A stretch of DNA of 27,386 bases from Streptomyces sp. NRRL F-2664 (GTDB taxonomy: Bacteria > Actinomycetota > Actinomycetes > Streptomycetales > Streptomycetaceae): the NCBI RefSeq assembly GCF_000719345.1, contig NZ_JOFX01000065.1, forward strand, positions 1 through 27,386, given 5' to 3'. The notes beneath the pieces are model-generated. The model did not search any database. It had not been told where the DNA came from and worked only from the letters and a program-made list of their open reading frames with translations. Within the stretch, counting starts at the first letter, position 1. The number at the start of each line of letters is the position of its first letter. The position numbers and the translations under genes are program-made. Positions 7,075 through 15,247 of the stretch are shown here, one piece after another.

Positions 7075-7118
7075 TTGATCGGTGTACCGGTTGAGCGTGT
7101 CGTGCGGGGGCTTCCGCG

Positions 7119-9152
7119 ATGAGCATTGACGGGCGTGAAGAGTCACCCGGTGCCGCCGGGGGCGAGACCGAAGTGGGCAGCCCGCCCGCCCGGCAGGTGC
7201 CGGCGCAGCGCGAACCGGCCGGGCGCCGCGCCCGGTCCTCGGGCTCCGGGCGTCCCGCCGGCGCCAGCAGTGATATGCCTCCGTCCGACGGCGACTTGAT
7301 CGCCCGGATGCGGGGCGGTGACGACAGTGCGTACGAGGAGCTGTTCCGTCGTCACGCCGACTCCGTACGGCGTTACGCGCGGTCCTGCTGCCGGGACGCG
7401 CACACGGCCGACGACCTGACCGCCGAGGTGTTCGCGCGGACGCTGCAGGCGGTACGGGGCGGGGCCGGGCCCGACCAGTCGGTGCGGGCCTATCTGCTGA
7501 CCACCGTGCGCAGGGTCGCGGCCGCCTGGGCCAAGACGGCCAAGCGGGAGCACCTGGTCGAGGACTTCGCCGTGTTCGCGGAGCAGGCGGCGTCGCGTAC
7601 GGAGAGCGGCGCCGGGTTGCCGGGTCTGTCGGGGGACGACACGCTCGAACTGGGCGCGGATGTACGGGCGATGCGGGAGGCCGAGCAGTCCCTGGCCATG
7701 CAGGCCTTCCGGAGTCTGCCCGAGCGGTGGCAGGCCGTGCTGTGGCACACCACCGTGGAGGAGGCGTCGCCGAGTGCGATCGCGCCACTGTTCGGCTTGA
7801 GCGCCAACGCCACCGCGGTGCTGGCCAGTCGGGCGCGGGAGGGCCTCAAGCAGGCCTATCTGCAGGCCCATGTCAGCTCGGCGCTGGGGGAGGGCGGCGA
7901 CTGCGCGCGGTACGCGGACCGGCTCGGCGCCTATGCGCGCGGCGGGCTGCGGATGCGGGCGGAGCGGGGGCTGCGCAAGCACCTGGAGGAGTGCGCGAAG
8001 TGCCGGCTGGCCGCCGGGGAGCTCAAGGACGTCAATGCGGGCATTCCCGCGCTGCTTCCGGTGGCGGTCATCGGGTGGTTCGCCGCCGGGTACGCGGCCA
8101 AGGCCGCCGGGGTGGTGGCCGGCGGGGCCGTCGCCGCGGGCGGGGCCGGAGCCGCGGCGGCGGCCGCGGGCGGATCGACCGCCGGGGGCGGTTCTGCCGC
8201 CGGGGCGGCCGGGGCCGCAGGAAGTGCTGCCGGCGGCGGGGCTGCGGGGGGTGCTGCCGGGGCGGGAGGGGCCGGCGGGTCCGGGTCCACGGCCGGGGGT
8301 GCGCTGGTCTCCGAGGGGCTCGGGCTGCCCGCCAAGGCCGCCATCGCCGCCGGCCTCGCGGTGGCCGCGGCCGCCGGGGTGGTCTTCGCGCTGACCGGGG
8401 ACGAAGCGGAGCCCCAGGCCCGGGCCAGGCCGGCGCCGCGCGTGGCGGCCCCCGCCGTGCCGAAGGCACCCGTGGCGCCTTCGCCCGCGCCGGAGCCGGG
8501 CCCGGCCGCGGAGGACCCGCCGCCCGCGCGTGCGTCCGTACCGCCGTCGCGGAAGCCGACACCGCCGCCCGCGGCGTCCGCGGCGTCCGCGTCCCCTGCG
8601 GCGCCGATGCCTTCGGTGGCGCCTTCGCCCTCTCCCTCCCGGGAGAGGCCGGCGCCCGCGCCGTCGCCGAGTGCGTCCTCGCCGAAGCCGACCCCGCCTC
8701 CCGTGCCGCAGCCGCCGCAGGCGTTCCGACTGGCTGCTCTCCCGCATGCGGTGCAGGGCGACCACAGCGGGCCGGAATTGCAGACGTGGCGCAGCAGCTG
8801 GGTGTGGCAGCGCTGGGGACTGTGGGTGGGCGACCGGCGGTTCGCGCAGGGCATCACCGTGAACTCGCGTTCCTCGGTGGAGATCGCCCTGAACCGGCAG
8901 TGCACCTCCTTCTCGGCGTGGGCGGGGGTGGACGGCCTGTCGCTGTTCACCGACGGGTCGGTGCGCTTCTCTGTGTACGCGGACGGGCAGCGGTTGTGGC
9001 AGTCCGGCGCCCTCGGGTACCAGGATCCGCCGGCGGCCGTGCGGGTCTCCCTCGCCGAACGCTCGGCGCTGCGGCTGGTGGTGGAGCGGGCCGGGCCGGG
9101 CCGCCTGCCGACGCTGGCCGGCTGGGCGGACGCGGTGATCAGCTGCCGGTGA
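7119..9152 (+). CDS. ECF-type sigma factor fused to zinc finger, membrane segment(s) and NPCBM-like domain
   Basis: 677 residues, more than three times a usual ECF sigma. Sigma region 2 covers about 56-120 (DSAYEELFRRHADSVRRYAR, ADDLTAEVFARTLQAV) and region 4 about 190-247 (LPERWQAVLWHTTVEEASPS, IAPLFGLSANATAVLASRAR). A zinc-binding anti-sigma motif follows near 287-296, KHLEECAKC (H-x3-C-x2-C). There is a hydrophobic segment at about 308-330, a Gly/Ala-rich stretch, a clearer membrane segment at about 402-425, a Pro-rich spacer (430-540), and a C-terminal domain (about 545-677) resembling NPCBM carbohydrate-binding modules (ITVNSRSSVEIALNRQ, GWADAVIS). With one membrane pass the module is extracellular; with two it is cytoplasmic. 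ATG 7119 has GGGGG 8 nt upstream. No separate anti-sigma gene is adjacent. Confidence 0.85.
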   Translation: MSIDGREESPGAAGGETEVGSPPARQVPAQREPAGRRARSSGSGRPAGASSDMPPSDGDLIARMRGGDDSAYEELFRRHADSVRRYARSCCRDAHTADDLTAEVFARTLQAVRGGAGPDQSVRAYLLTTVRRVAAAWAKTAKREHLVEDFAVFAEQAASRTESGAGLPGLSGDDTLELGADVRAMREAEQSLAMQAFRSLPERWQAVLWHTTVEEASPSAIAPLFGLSANATAVLASRAREGLKQAYLQAHVSSALGEGGDCARYADRLGAYARGGLRMRAERGLRKHLEECAKCRLAAGELKDVNAGIPALLPVAVIGWFAAGYAAKAAGVVAGGAVAAGGAGAAAAAAGGSTAGGGSAAGAAGAAGSAAGGGAAGGAAGAGGAGGSGSTAGGALVSEGLGLPAKAAIAAGLAVAAAAGVVFALTGDEAEPQARARPAPRVAAPAVPKAPVAPSPAPEPGPAAEDPPPARASVPPSRKPTPPPAASAASASPAAPMPSVAPSPSPSRERPAPAPSPSASSPKPTPPPVPQPPQAFRLAALPHAVQGDHSGPELQTWRSSWVWQRWGLWVGDRRFAQGITVNSRSSVEIALNRQCTSFSAWAGVDGLSLFTDGSVRFSVYADGQRLWQSGALGYQDPPAAVRVSLAERSALRLVVERAGPGRLPTLAGWADAVISCR

Positions 9153-9231
9153 GCGGCTTGCCGGTGAGCAGTTTGCCGGTGGGCCGCTTGACAGTGAGGC
9201 GTCGGCCGGTGAGCCGCTTGCCGGTGAGGCG
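9142..9231 (+). repeat. Six imperfect 15-bp tandem repeats at the 3' end of the sigma gene
   Basis: Units begin at 9142, 9157, 9172, 9187, 9202 and 9217, consensus CTTGCCGGTGAGCCG. The sigma stop codon TGA (9150-9152) is inside the first unit, so the array is essentially downstream of the gene, in the 117-bp gap before the convergent AfsR-like stop at 9270. Most later copies keep the GGTGA core. Function unknown; slippage expansion is the simplest origin. Confidence 0.8.
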
Positions 9232-9269
9232 TTGGCGGGGGCAGCCTGCCGGAGGTGCGCTGCGCGTGA

Positions 9270-12218
9270 TCAGTTCCTGTGACCCGGTTCCCGTGACCGG
9301 TCGGCGGTGAGTGCCGCGGCGAGGTCGGCGGGGGTGAGCACGGCGCCCGCGGCTTCCTCCCGCGCCCAGCGGTCGGGGCCGAGCAGCGCACGGGTGCGTT
9401 CGGGGAGGCCGTCCACGACGGTGGCCTCGGGGACCGAGCGGGGCAGGCCGGCGCGCCAGGCGGTGGCCGCCGCGAAGGCCCGTACGGATGCGGCGGGGCG
9501 GCCGGCGTCGGCCAGGAAGCGGGCCGCCGCCTCGGCCATGCCGGCCAGCACGCGCTCGGCGCACCGGGCGGTCACGGCGGCACTCAGGGCGGGTCCGATC
9601 AGCGACAGGGCGGCGGCCGGACCCTGCTCGCGGGCGGTGAGGTGGGCGTCGACGGTGTCCAGGCCGGCGGTGAGCTGGGCGGGCACGGTGATCCGTTCGG
9701 TCTGGGCGCGGGCGAGCTCGCACTCGGTGCGGGCCCGGGCGGCGTCCCCGCGCTGCAGGGCGAGCATGGCCGCGAGGAGCCGGGCGTAGGCGCTGACGTC
9801 GTACACGCCGCCGTGCTGCTCGGACTCCTCGTCGGCCTCGGTCAGGAGCCGCTCGGCGTCGTCGAGGTCGCCCGCGCTGTAGGCGACCTCGGCGATCCGG
9901 GCGAGGGCGAAGGGCGCCTCGACGTGGGCGCCGACCTCGCGGGCGAGGCGCAGGCACTCCTGGAACTCGGTGCGGGCGTCGGCGTACCGGCCGCGGGAGA
10001 GGGCGATCTCCCCGGCGGCGCTCGCCACCTGGGCGCGGGTCCAGCGGTCGCCGACGCGCTGGGCGATCTCGTGGAGTTCGGCGAGGTCGGCGTCGACGGT
10101 GGGCAGACCGCCGGTGAGGTCGATGGCGACGTGAGTGCGCAGCATGAGCACCACGCCCAGCTCCCAGTCGCCGGCGTGGCGGCGGCAGTTCTCGACGGAC
10201 TGGTCGAGGTCGGTGTGGAAGTCGAGGACGTCGCCGGTGAGGAAGGAGGTGGCGGGCCAGAGGAGTCCGGGGAAGACCGTGGTCTGCGGGGAGCCGTGGC
10301 GGAAGGCGGCCTTGATGCGGACGGCGAGGTCCCGGTACTCGGGGGTGCGGAACTTCTCGGCGGAGTTGCTCTCCGCCAGCAGGAACATGTTCAGCACCTG
10401 CAGGCGCATGTACCGCCAGTGGGCGGGGGTGCCCTCGGGGGGCGGGGCCGGGGTGAGGGCGAGGATGCGGGTGGTCCACTCGGCGCCCTCACCGCGGTAG
10501 TTGCGCAACCACCAGAACCAGCCGAGGGCGAAGGCCAGGCGCTGCGCGGTTTCGGTCCGGGTGCCGCGGTCGGGGTCGGGGGCCGGATCCGGGTGGGGGT
10601 CGTCCACGGTCGTGGTGTGGAGGGCGGTGCGCAGGTTGTCGAGTTCGGTCTCGACGAGCCGGATCCAGGGGAGCTGGGCTGCGGAGCGGATCAAGGGTTC
10701 GGCCCGCTCGGCGAAGGCGAGGAAGTGGGCGGCGTGGCGGCGGGCGGTGGCGCGGGCGTCGGCCGGGTGGGCGTCGGCGCGTTCGGCGGCGTACTCGTGG
10801 ATGGTTTCGAGCATGCGGTAGCGCATGCCGTCGGGGCCGGGGGCGGCGACGACGAGGGACTTGTCGACGAGGGAGCCGAGGGTGTCGGCGACGTCCATGC
10901 CGGAGGGTGCGGCGTCGGCGTCACCGCAGACGGCCTCGGCGGCGGCGAGGTCGCAGCCGCCCGCGAAGACCGACAGGCGGCGCAGCAGGGTCCGCTCGGC
11001 CTCGTCGAGGAGGTCCCAGGACCAGTCGACGACCGCCCGCAGGGTCTGCTGGCGTGGCAGGACCGTACGGGCGCCGCTGGTCAGCAGCCGGAAACGGTCG
11101 TCCAGCCGGTCCGCGATCTGCCGCGGCGTCAGCAGCCGCAGCCGGGCCGCGGCCAGGGCGCTGAGGACGGCGCCGGGTACGGCGGCGGGGTGGTCGAGGC
11201 GGGCGAGTTCGACGAGCCGGGCGGGTCGAGGGTGTGCGGCGGCGGCGTGTTCGGCGAGGCGGGTCTTTCCCGAACCACCGGGGCCGGTGAGGGTGACGAG
11301 GCGCAGCCGGGTCAGGTCGCGCCACAGGGCATCCAGTTCGGGCTCGCGGCCGACGAAGGAGTTCAGGCGGGGGCGGAGGTTGCCGCTGGGGGCGTCCGCG
11401 TACGGGTGGAGTTCCGGAGTCGGGGGTGGAGGTTGCGTCGGGGTCGGTGTCGCGGTCGGGGGGTGCGGCGGGGGTGACGGCCGGGGCTGCCGGAGCAGTT
11501 CCGCGTGCAGGGCGGTCAGTTCGGGGCCGGGGTCGGTGCCGAGGCCGTCGGCGAGGGTGCGGCGCGTGTGCTCGTACGCGGCGAGGGCGTCGGCGGGACG
11601 GCCGGCGGCCCGCAGGGCGCGCAGGTGCTGTGCGCGGAGCGGTTCGTCGTACGGGCTTTCGTGGATCAGTGCCTCGATCTCCGGCAGGAGTTCGGCCGGG
11701 GCGGTGGCGCCGCTGCGCAGGTCCGCCTCTATACGGCCGCGCAGTGCGCTACGCCGGCGGGCCTCGGGAGCGGCGGCGTGCGCGGTGCGGGCGGGCTCCG
11801 GGAGGTCGGCGAGGGCGGGGCCGCGCCAGAGGCGGAGGGCGGTGCGCAGGGTGCGGGCGGCGGCCGCGGGGTCGGCGGCCAGTTGCCCGCTGCCCTGGGC
11901 GGCGAGGCGGCCGAACCGGTGGAGGTCCACGTCGTCGTGGGCGGCTTCGAGGCGGTAGCCGCCGGTGGGGGCGGCGTGAACGGTGTCGTGCCCGCCGAGG
12001 GCGCGGCGGAGACGGGCGACGAGGGCCTGGAGGGCGGCGGGGGCGTCCCGCGGCGGGTCGTCGCCCCAGACGTCGTCGACGAGCTCGGCGACGGAGGCCG
12101 GCCGGCCGGCGCGCAGGGCGAGGGCGGCGAGGAGCGCGCGCAGCCGGGCACCGCCGATCGGGAGGGGGGCGCCGGTCTCGTCGCGCGCCTCGGTGACGCC
12201 CAGAATGAGATACCGCAC
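9270..12218 (-). CDS. AfsR/SARP-type regulator with deleted NTPase core
   Basis: 982 residues from GTG 12218, where the SARP fold begins (RYLILGVTEARDETGAPLP). The OmpR-like winged helix covers about 1-85 (ALLAALALRAGRPASVAELV, DDVWGDDPP). The BTAD helical domain is about 95-245, a Pro/Thr linker about 250-285, Walker A TGPGGSGKTRL near 310-320, and a long helical repeat (TPR-like) C-terminus to the end. Only about 35 residues after Walker A the sequence jumps to ARLRLLTPRQIADRLDDRF, which in the family normally follows the Walker B and sensor region by well over 100 residues. The LLVLDNCEHL-type Walker B and TSREPL-type sensor are absent, with the frame kept. DNA binding may persist while ATP switching should not. 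A weak GGGCGG precedes the start. Confidence 0.85.
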   Translation of the reverse strand: MRYLILGVTEARDETGAPLPIGGARLRALLAALALRAGRPASVAELVDDVWGDDPPRDAPAALQALVARLRRALGGHDTVHAAPTGGYRLEAAHDDVDLHRFGRLAAQGSGQLAADPAAAARTLRTALRLWRGPALADLPEPARTAHAAAPEARRRSALRGRIEADLRSGATAPAELLPEIEALIHESPYDEPLRAQHLRALRAAGRPADALAAYEHTRRTLADGLGTDPGPELTALHAELLRQPRPSPPPHPPTATPTPTQPPPPTPELHPYADAPSGNLRPRLNSFVGREPELDALWRDLTRLRLVTLTGPGGSGKTRLAEHAAAAHPRPARLVELARLDHPAAVPGAVLSALAAARLRLLTPRQIADRLDDRFRLLTSGARTVLPRQQTLRAVVDWSWDLLDEAERTLLRRLSVFAGGCDLAAAEAVCGDADAAPSGMDVADTLGSLVDKSLVVAAPGPDGMRYRMLETIHEYAAERADAHPADARATARRHAAHFLAFAERAEPLIRSAAQLPWIRLVETELDNLRTALHTTTVDDPHPDPAPDPDRGTRTETAQRLAFALGWFWWLRNYRGEGAEWTTRILALTPAPPPEGTPAHWRYMRLQVLNMFLLAESNSAEKFRTPEYRDLAVRIKAAFRHGSPQTTVFPGLLWPATSFLTGDVLDFHTDLDQSVENCRRHAGDWELGVVLMLRTHVAIDLTGGLPTVDADLAELHEIAQRVGDRWTRAQVASAAGEIALSRGRYADARTEFQECLRLAREVGAHVEAPFALARIAEVAYSAGDLDDAERLLTEADEESEQHGGVYDVSAYARLLAAMLALQRGDAARARTECELARAQTERITVPAQLTAGLDTVDAHLTAREQGPAAALSLIGPALSAAVTARCAERVLAGMAEAAARFLADAGRPAASVRAFAAATAWRAGLPRSVPEATVVDGLPERTRALLGPDRWAREEAAGAVLTPADLAAALTADRSREPGHRN

Positions 12219-12285
12219 CCGCCCATTCTGCCCTCGGCCCGGCGGCCGGCTCCCGAACCCCGGTGCGGGAGGGGCGGGGCGGGCA

Positions 12286-12444
12286 CCGGACGCCGCCTGG
12301 CCGGCGTGCCGCCGGACGGACGGGGCGTAGTCCCGGACGCCGCCGAGCCGGCGTGTGCCGCCGGGAGGGGGCCTGCACCGTCGGGACGGCCCGGAAGCAT
12401 CAGGACGGGCCCGCACCGCCAGGGCAGGCCCGCACCGTCAGGAC
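12286..12444. repeat. Repeats between the asparagine-synthetase-like and AfsR-like genes
   Basis: Two related copies of about 35 bp (12286-12320 and 12333-12368) share CCGGACGCCGCC and GCCGGCGT. They are followed by four 18-19-bp units beginning at 12370, 12388, 12407 and 12426, with the theme GGCCCGCACCGTCAGGAC. The last unit runs over the stop codon of the leftward upstream gene (12438). No small gene or lasso-type precursor could be recognised in the 219-bp gap. Confidence 0.6.
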
Positions 12445-14618
12445 AGCGCCGGCCGGTGCACGGGGACCCCCTCGGGCACCGCTCGGCGCCGCGCCGCGGA
12501 CGTACCCGTCCAGCAGGTGCCGCGCCGGGCCAGCAGCCGGTGCAGCCACAGCTCCATCGAGACCAGCTCGGCCAGCCCGTCCAGCGGGACCGGCCGGCCC
12601 TCCGCCGCGTCGAGCAGCGCCTGCCGTACGACACGGGCCTCGATCAGTCCGGCGTCCGCGAGCAGCGGCGCGGCGAACAGGTCCAGCAGGTCGCTCAGCG
12701 CGGCGCGCAGCCCCAGCCCGGTCGCCGTCTCGTTCGGCGTGTGCGCGGTGGCGCCCCAGCCCGGCGGGAGTTCGCGCACGCCCGCCGAGTACAGGACGCT
12801 GCGCAGGATCTCCGCACGGGCTCCGGGCTGCACGCGCAGGGATTCGGGCAGGGCCCGCGCGGCCCGGACGACCTGGTTGTCGAGGAAGGGGGCGTGCAGG
12901 CGCTGGCTGCGGACTTCCACGGCCTGCTCGAAGACCCGGTGGTCGGCGGCGTGACGGGCCAGCACCGAACGGGCCCGGGCCTCCCCCGGCCGCAGCGACA
13001 GCGGGGGGCGTCCGGCCGCGGCGGTGAGCCTCAGCGACACCTCGGCCCGCGCCTCCCCCGTGAGCCAGCCCGCCGCCGGGCCCGGCCGGGCCCAGGTCAG
13101 GGCGGCGAGAGAGGCGTCCACCGGACCTGAGGCGTTCTCGGTGATCCCGCCCTCGCGGAGCCGGGCCGCGGCCGCCTCCATGCCCGCGCGGTACGTCGTA
13201 CGGGCGAGCCGCCGGGCCGCCGCGTACACGGTGATCGGCACCAGCAGGGACTCCCCGGCCGCCCCCGCGGCCGACGCGGACCGCGCCAGCGCCGCCACCG
13301 GGCGCAGCAGGTGGCGCCGGCGCCGGTCCAGCAACAGGTCGGCCATGCGGGCCGGGTGGGCGTCGAGCACCTGACGGGCGCCGTGGCCGGTGAAGTGGTC
13401 GGCGGCTCCGGCGGCGAGCCGGCGCCGCTCGCGGGCGGCGAACACGAGCGAGGGGCCCGGTTCGTCCGTGAGCGGGCCGTCCAGTTCGGCGTACGGGAGG
13501 GCCTCGGCCGCGGCGGCGACCACGACGTGGTGCAGGCGGGGGTCCGATGCGACGGCCCGGGCCCGTTCCAGCTCGTCCTCGCGCCCCTGCGGGGTGGCCA
13601 GGTCGTTGAAGGTGACCGCCAGCAGCCGCGCCCCCGCGGGGCTGGTGAGGCTGCCGGGCGCCCCGGGCAGCCCGGCCGCCAGCAGGGCGAGGGTCGCGGA
13701 GGCGCTGCCGCCGGACAGGTCGGCGCCCACGCCGGGGGCGGGCGCGCCACGGGCCGCCCGCCGGTCGGCCGGCCCCATCCCGGGCACGGGGCCGGGATCG
13801 TACGGCGGCAGCGTGTCGGGAGCATGCCGCGGAGCCGTGAGCCGGGCGCGCACCGCGTCCACCAACGCTTCCCGTACGCCCTCCACCGCGCGGTCGGCGT
13901 CGGCCTCCGGCGCGGACACCGCGAGCGAGGCGACCTGCTCGTAGCCGGTGATCTCGCGGGAGCCCTCGCGCAGGATGAGGGCGTGCCCGGGCGGGATGCG
14001 GCGGACCCCCGCGTACGGGGTGCCGTCACCCAGGGCCTCCGGGCTCTCGGGGCAGGCGAGCAGGGCGGCGAGGTGGCCGATGTCGAGCTGCGCCTCGATG
14101 AGGTCGGCGAGCGGGAGGGCGGCGGTGGCGTACGCCGTGCCGCTGGCCCAGGGGGTGTAGAAGACGGGCCGGGCGCCCGCGAGGTCGCCGAGGACGGTGA
14201 TGCGGCGGCCGGCCTGCACCACGGCGGTGTAACTGCCGGACCACTGGGTGAGGTGGCGCAGTGCGCCGCCCCGGGCGGCGTAGAGGGCGCGGCGCAGTTC
14301 GGCGTCGGTCGCGCCGCAGCAGCCGAGGACGGCCAGCCGCGTGAAGGGGTCGGCGGGGTCGGCGGTGAGGGTGCGGATCTCGTCGGGCCGCCAGTCGCCG
14401 ACGGCCCAGAGCGGGTCGGGATCGCCCCACAGCAGCTGGGCGCCGACAGGGTGGACGGTGCGTTCCGCGTCCGCGCCGGGGTCGGCCGCGTGGGCGGCGT
14501 CCGCGATGCCGCCGTGCAGGGGCGCACCGTCGCCGTGCCGGCCGGGGCCGTGGCCGGAGACGCGGCCGGCCGTGCCGAAGCTCGCGGCGATACTGCTCCA
14601 CCCCACCAACCAGCGCAC
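12438..14618 (-). CDS. Asparagine-synthetase-fold protein, probably catalytically degenerate
   Basis: 726 residues from GTG 14618, which has an excellent GGGGAGG 5 nt upstream. The N-terminal part (about 1-200) resembles the Ntn glutaminase domain of AsnB but has no Cys at position 2. The C-terminal synthetase part keeps the fold landmark HAPFLDNQVVRAARALP. Its ATP loop reads DLSGGSASATLALL near 299-312, where the consensus is SGGxDS. The later GxGxDE-type motif reads FTGHGARQVLD near 406, and the Lys-containing C-terminal motif is replaced by LPPGWGATAHTPN. Relatives include AsnB, beta-lactam synthetase and lasso-peptide cyclases. No lasso precursor, protease or recognition protein is nearby. 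I recall a similar protein at this locus in other streptomycetes, so it is probably a conserved protein of unknown, non-AsnB function. Confidence 0.78.
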   Translation of the reverse strand: MRWLVGWSSIAASFGTAGRVSGHGPGRHGDGAPLHGGIADAAHAADPGADAERTVHPVGAQLLWGDPDPLWAVGDWRPDEIRTLTADPADPFTRLAVLGCCGATDAELRRALYAARGGALRHLTQWSGSYTAVVQAGRRITVLGDLAGARPVFYTPWASGTAYATAALPLADLIEAQLDIGHLAALLACPESPEALGDGTPYAGVRRIPPGHALILREGSREITGYEQVASLAVSAPEADADRAVEGVREALVDAVRARLTAPRHAPDTLPPYDPGPVPGMGPADRRAARGAPAPGVGADLSGGSASATLALLAAGLPGAPGSLTSPAGARLLAVTFNDLATPQGREDELERARAVASDPRLHHVVVAAAAEALPYAELDGPLTDEPGPSLVFAARERRRLAAGAADHFTGHGARQVLDAHPARMADLLLDRRRRHLLRPVAALARSASAAGAAGESLLVPITVYAAARRLARTTYRAGMEAAAARLREGGITENASGPVDASLAALTWARPGPAAGWLTGEARAEVSLRLTAAAGRPPLSLRPGEARARSVLARHAADHRVFEQAVEVRSQRLHAPFLDNQVVRAARALPESLRVQPGARAEILRSVLYSAGVRELPPGWGATAHTPNETATGLGLRAALSDLLDLFAAPLLADAGLIEARVVRQALLDAAEGRPVPLDGLAELVSMELWLHRLLARRGTCWTGTSAARRRAVPEGVPVHRPALS

Positions 14619-14742
14619 CGCCGCCTCCCCAGCCTGTGGGCACATGACCGGGGCACGGGCAGCACGGACAGCGCTGAGGGCGCGGTCGGTGGGACCCCGG
14701 TGGCTCGGGTCCATGCTGCCACGGGACAGGCGTGCGAGAGGG

Positions 14743-14778
14743 ATTATAGGGGGCGCACACACAAACGAACACGCCCCC
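14743..14778 (-). promoter_or_regulatory. Promoter of the asparagine-synthetase-like gene with overlapping inverted repeat
   Basis: A perfect TATAAT (minus strand, 14748-14743) is unusual in this G+C-rich genome. The expected -35 zone (around 14766-14771, TGTTCG) is poor. Arms GGGGGCG (14749-14755) and CGCCCCC (14772-14778) flank the spacer and -35 zone, so a protein bound there could block or assist polymerase. The leader would be about 115 nt. Confidence 0.5.
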
Positions 14779-15149
14779 GGCATGCGGTATTTGGCGTTCC
14801 GCTCCCACCGCCCCATAGGTCGCTTTCGGCCATTCTTCGGCCGCCTGGAAAGCCGTCGCGCGGCGTCGGCGCCGGGCGTGCGGGCGCGGTCCGGGAGGCG
14901 GAACCCGCCCCCCGCACCGTTCCGCCACCCGCGGGGATTGAGGTGACGGCATCCCCGGGTCCGCCCGTTCCACGCAGCGGACCGACCCACGCACCGCACA
15001 TCAGATCGCCGGGTCCGCGGACCGGCCAGAGCGCACGGGCGGGCGCACGGCCACACGGCCGGAGCACGCCCCAGGACGTGCGCCCCGCCGCCGACCCCGG
15101 GGCGGACTGTGCAAACGGACAACAATCCCGCCATACGGAAGTAAAGGCC

Positions 15150-15178
15150 TTAACGCTTGGGAGGCGGGGAACTACGCT
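15150..15178 (+). promoter_or_regulatory. Promoter of the NsdA-like sporulation gene
   Basis: TTAACG (15150-15155) and TACGCT (15173-15178) are separated by exactly 17 bp, giving a leader of roughly 60 nt before the ATG at 15248. -35 matches 4 of 6 and the -10 has the TAnnnT form usual in Streptomyces. Confidence 0.5.
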
Positions 15179-15247
15179 GGGTTTACGAAATGCCGGGCGC
15201 CTATGCCCCGGCGGCGTATGCGTTCCGCGTGTGACGAGGGGTGGCGC

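Larger units (their letters stand above)
14619..15247. promoter_or_regulatory. 629-bp divergent region between the asparagine-synthetase-like and sporulation genes
   Basis: No convincing gene on either strand. It holds a promoter for each flanking gene (listed separately), an inverted repeat over the leftward -35 region, the palindrome AAGGCCTT at 15144-15151 next to the rightward -35, and two A+T-richer patches (about 14740-14830 and 15105-15190). The middle (14850-15100) is G+C-rich and shows nothing recognisable. Confidence 0.6.

Noticed and set aside
12438..15134. Lasso-peptide biosynthesis cluster around the asparagine-synthetase-fold gene
   Set aside because: Lasso cyclases keep the SGGxDS loop and sit with a precursor peptide, a recognition protein and a transglutaminase-like protease. 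The loop is altered and none of these partners is present within the window.
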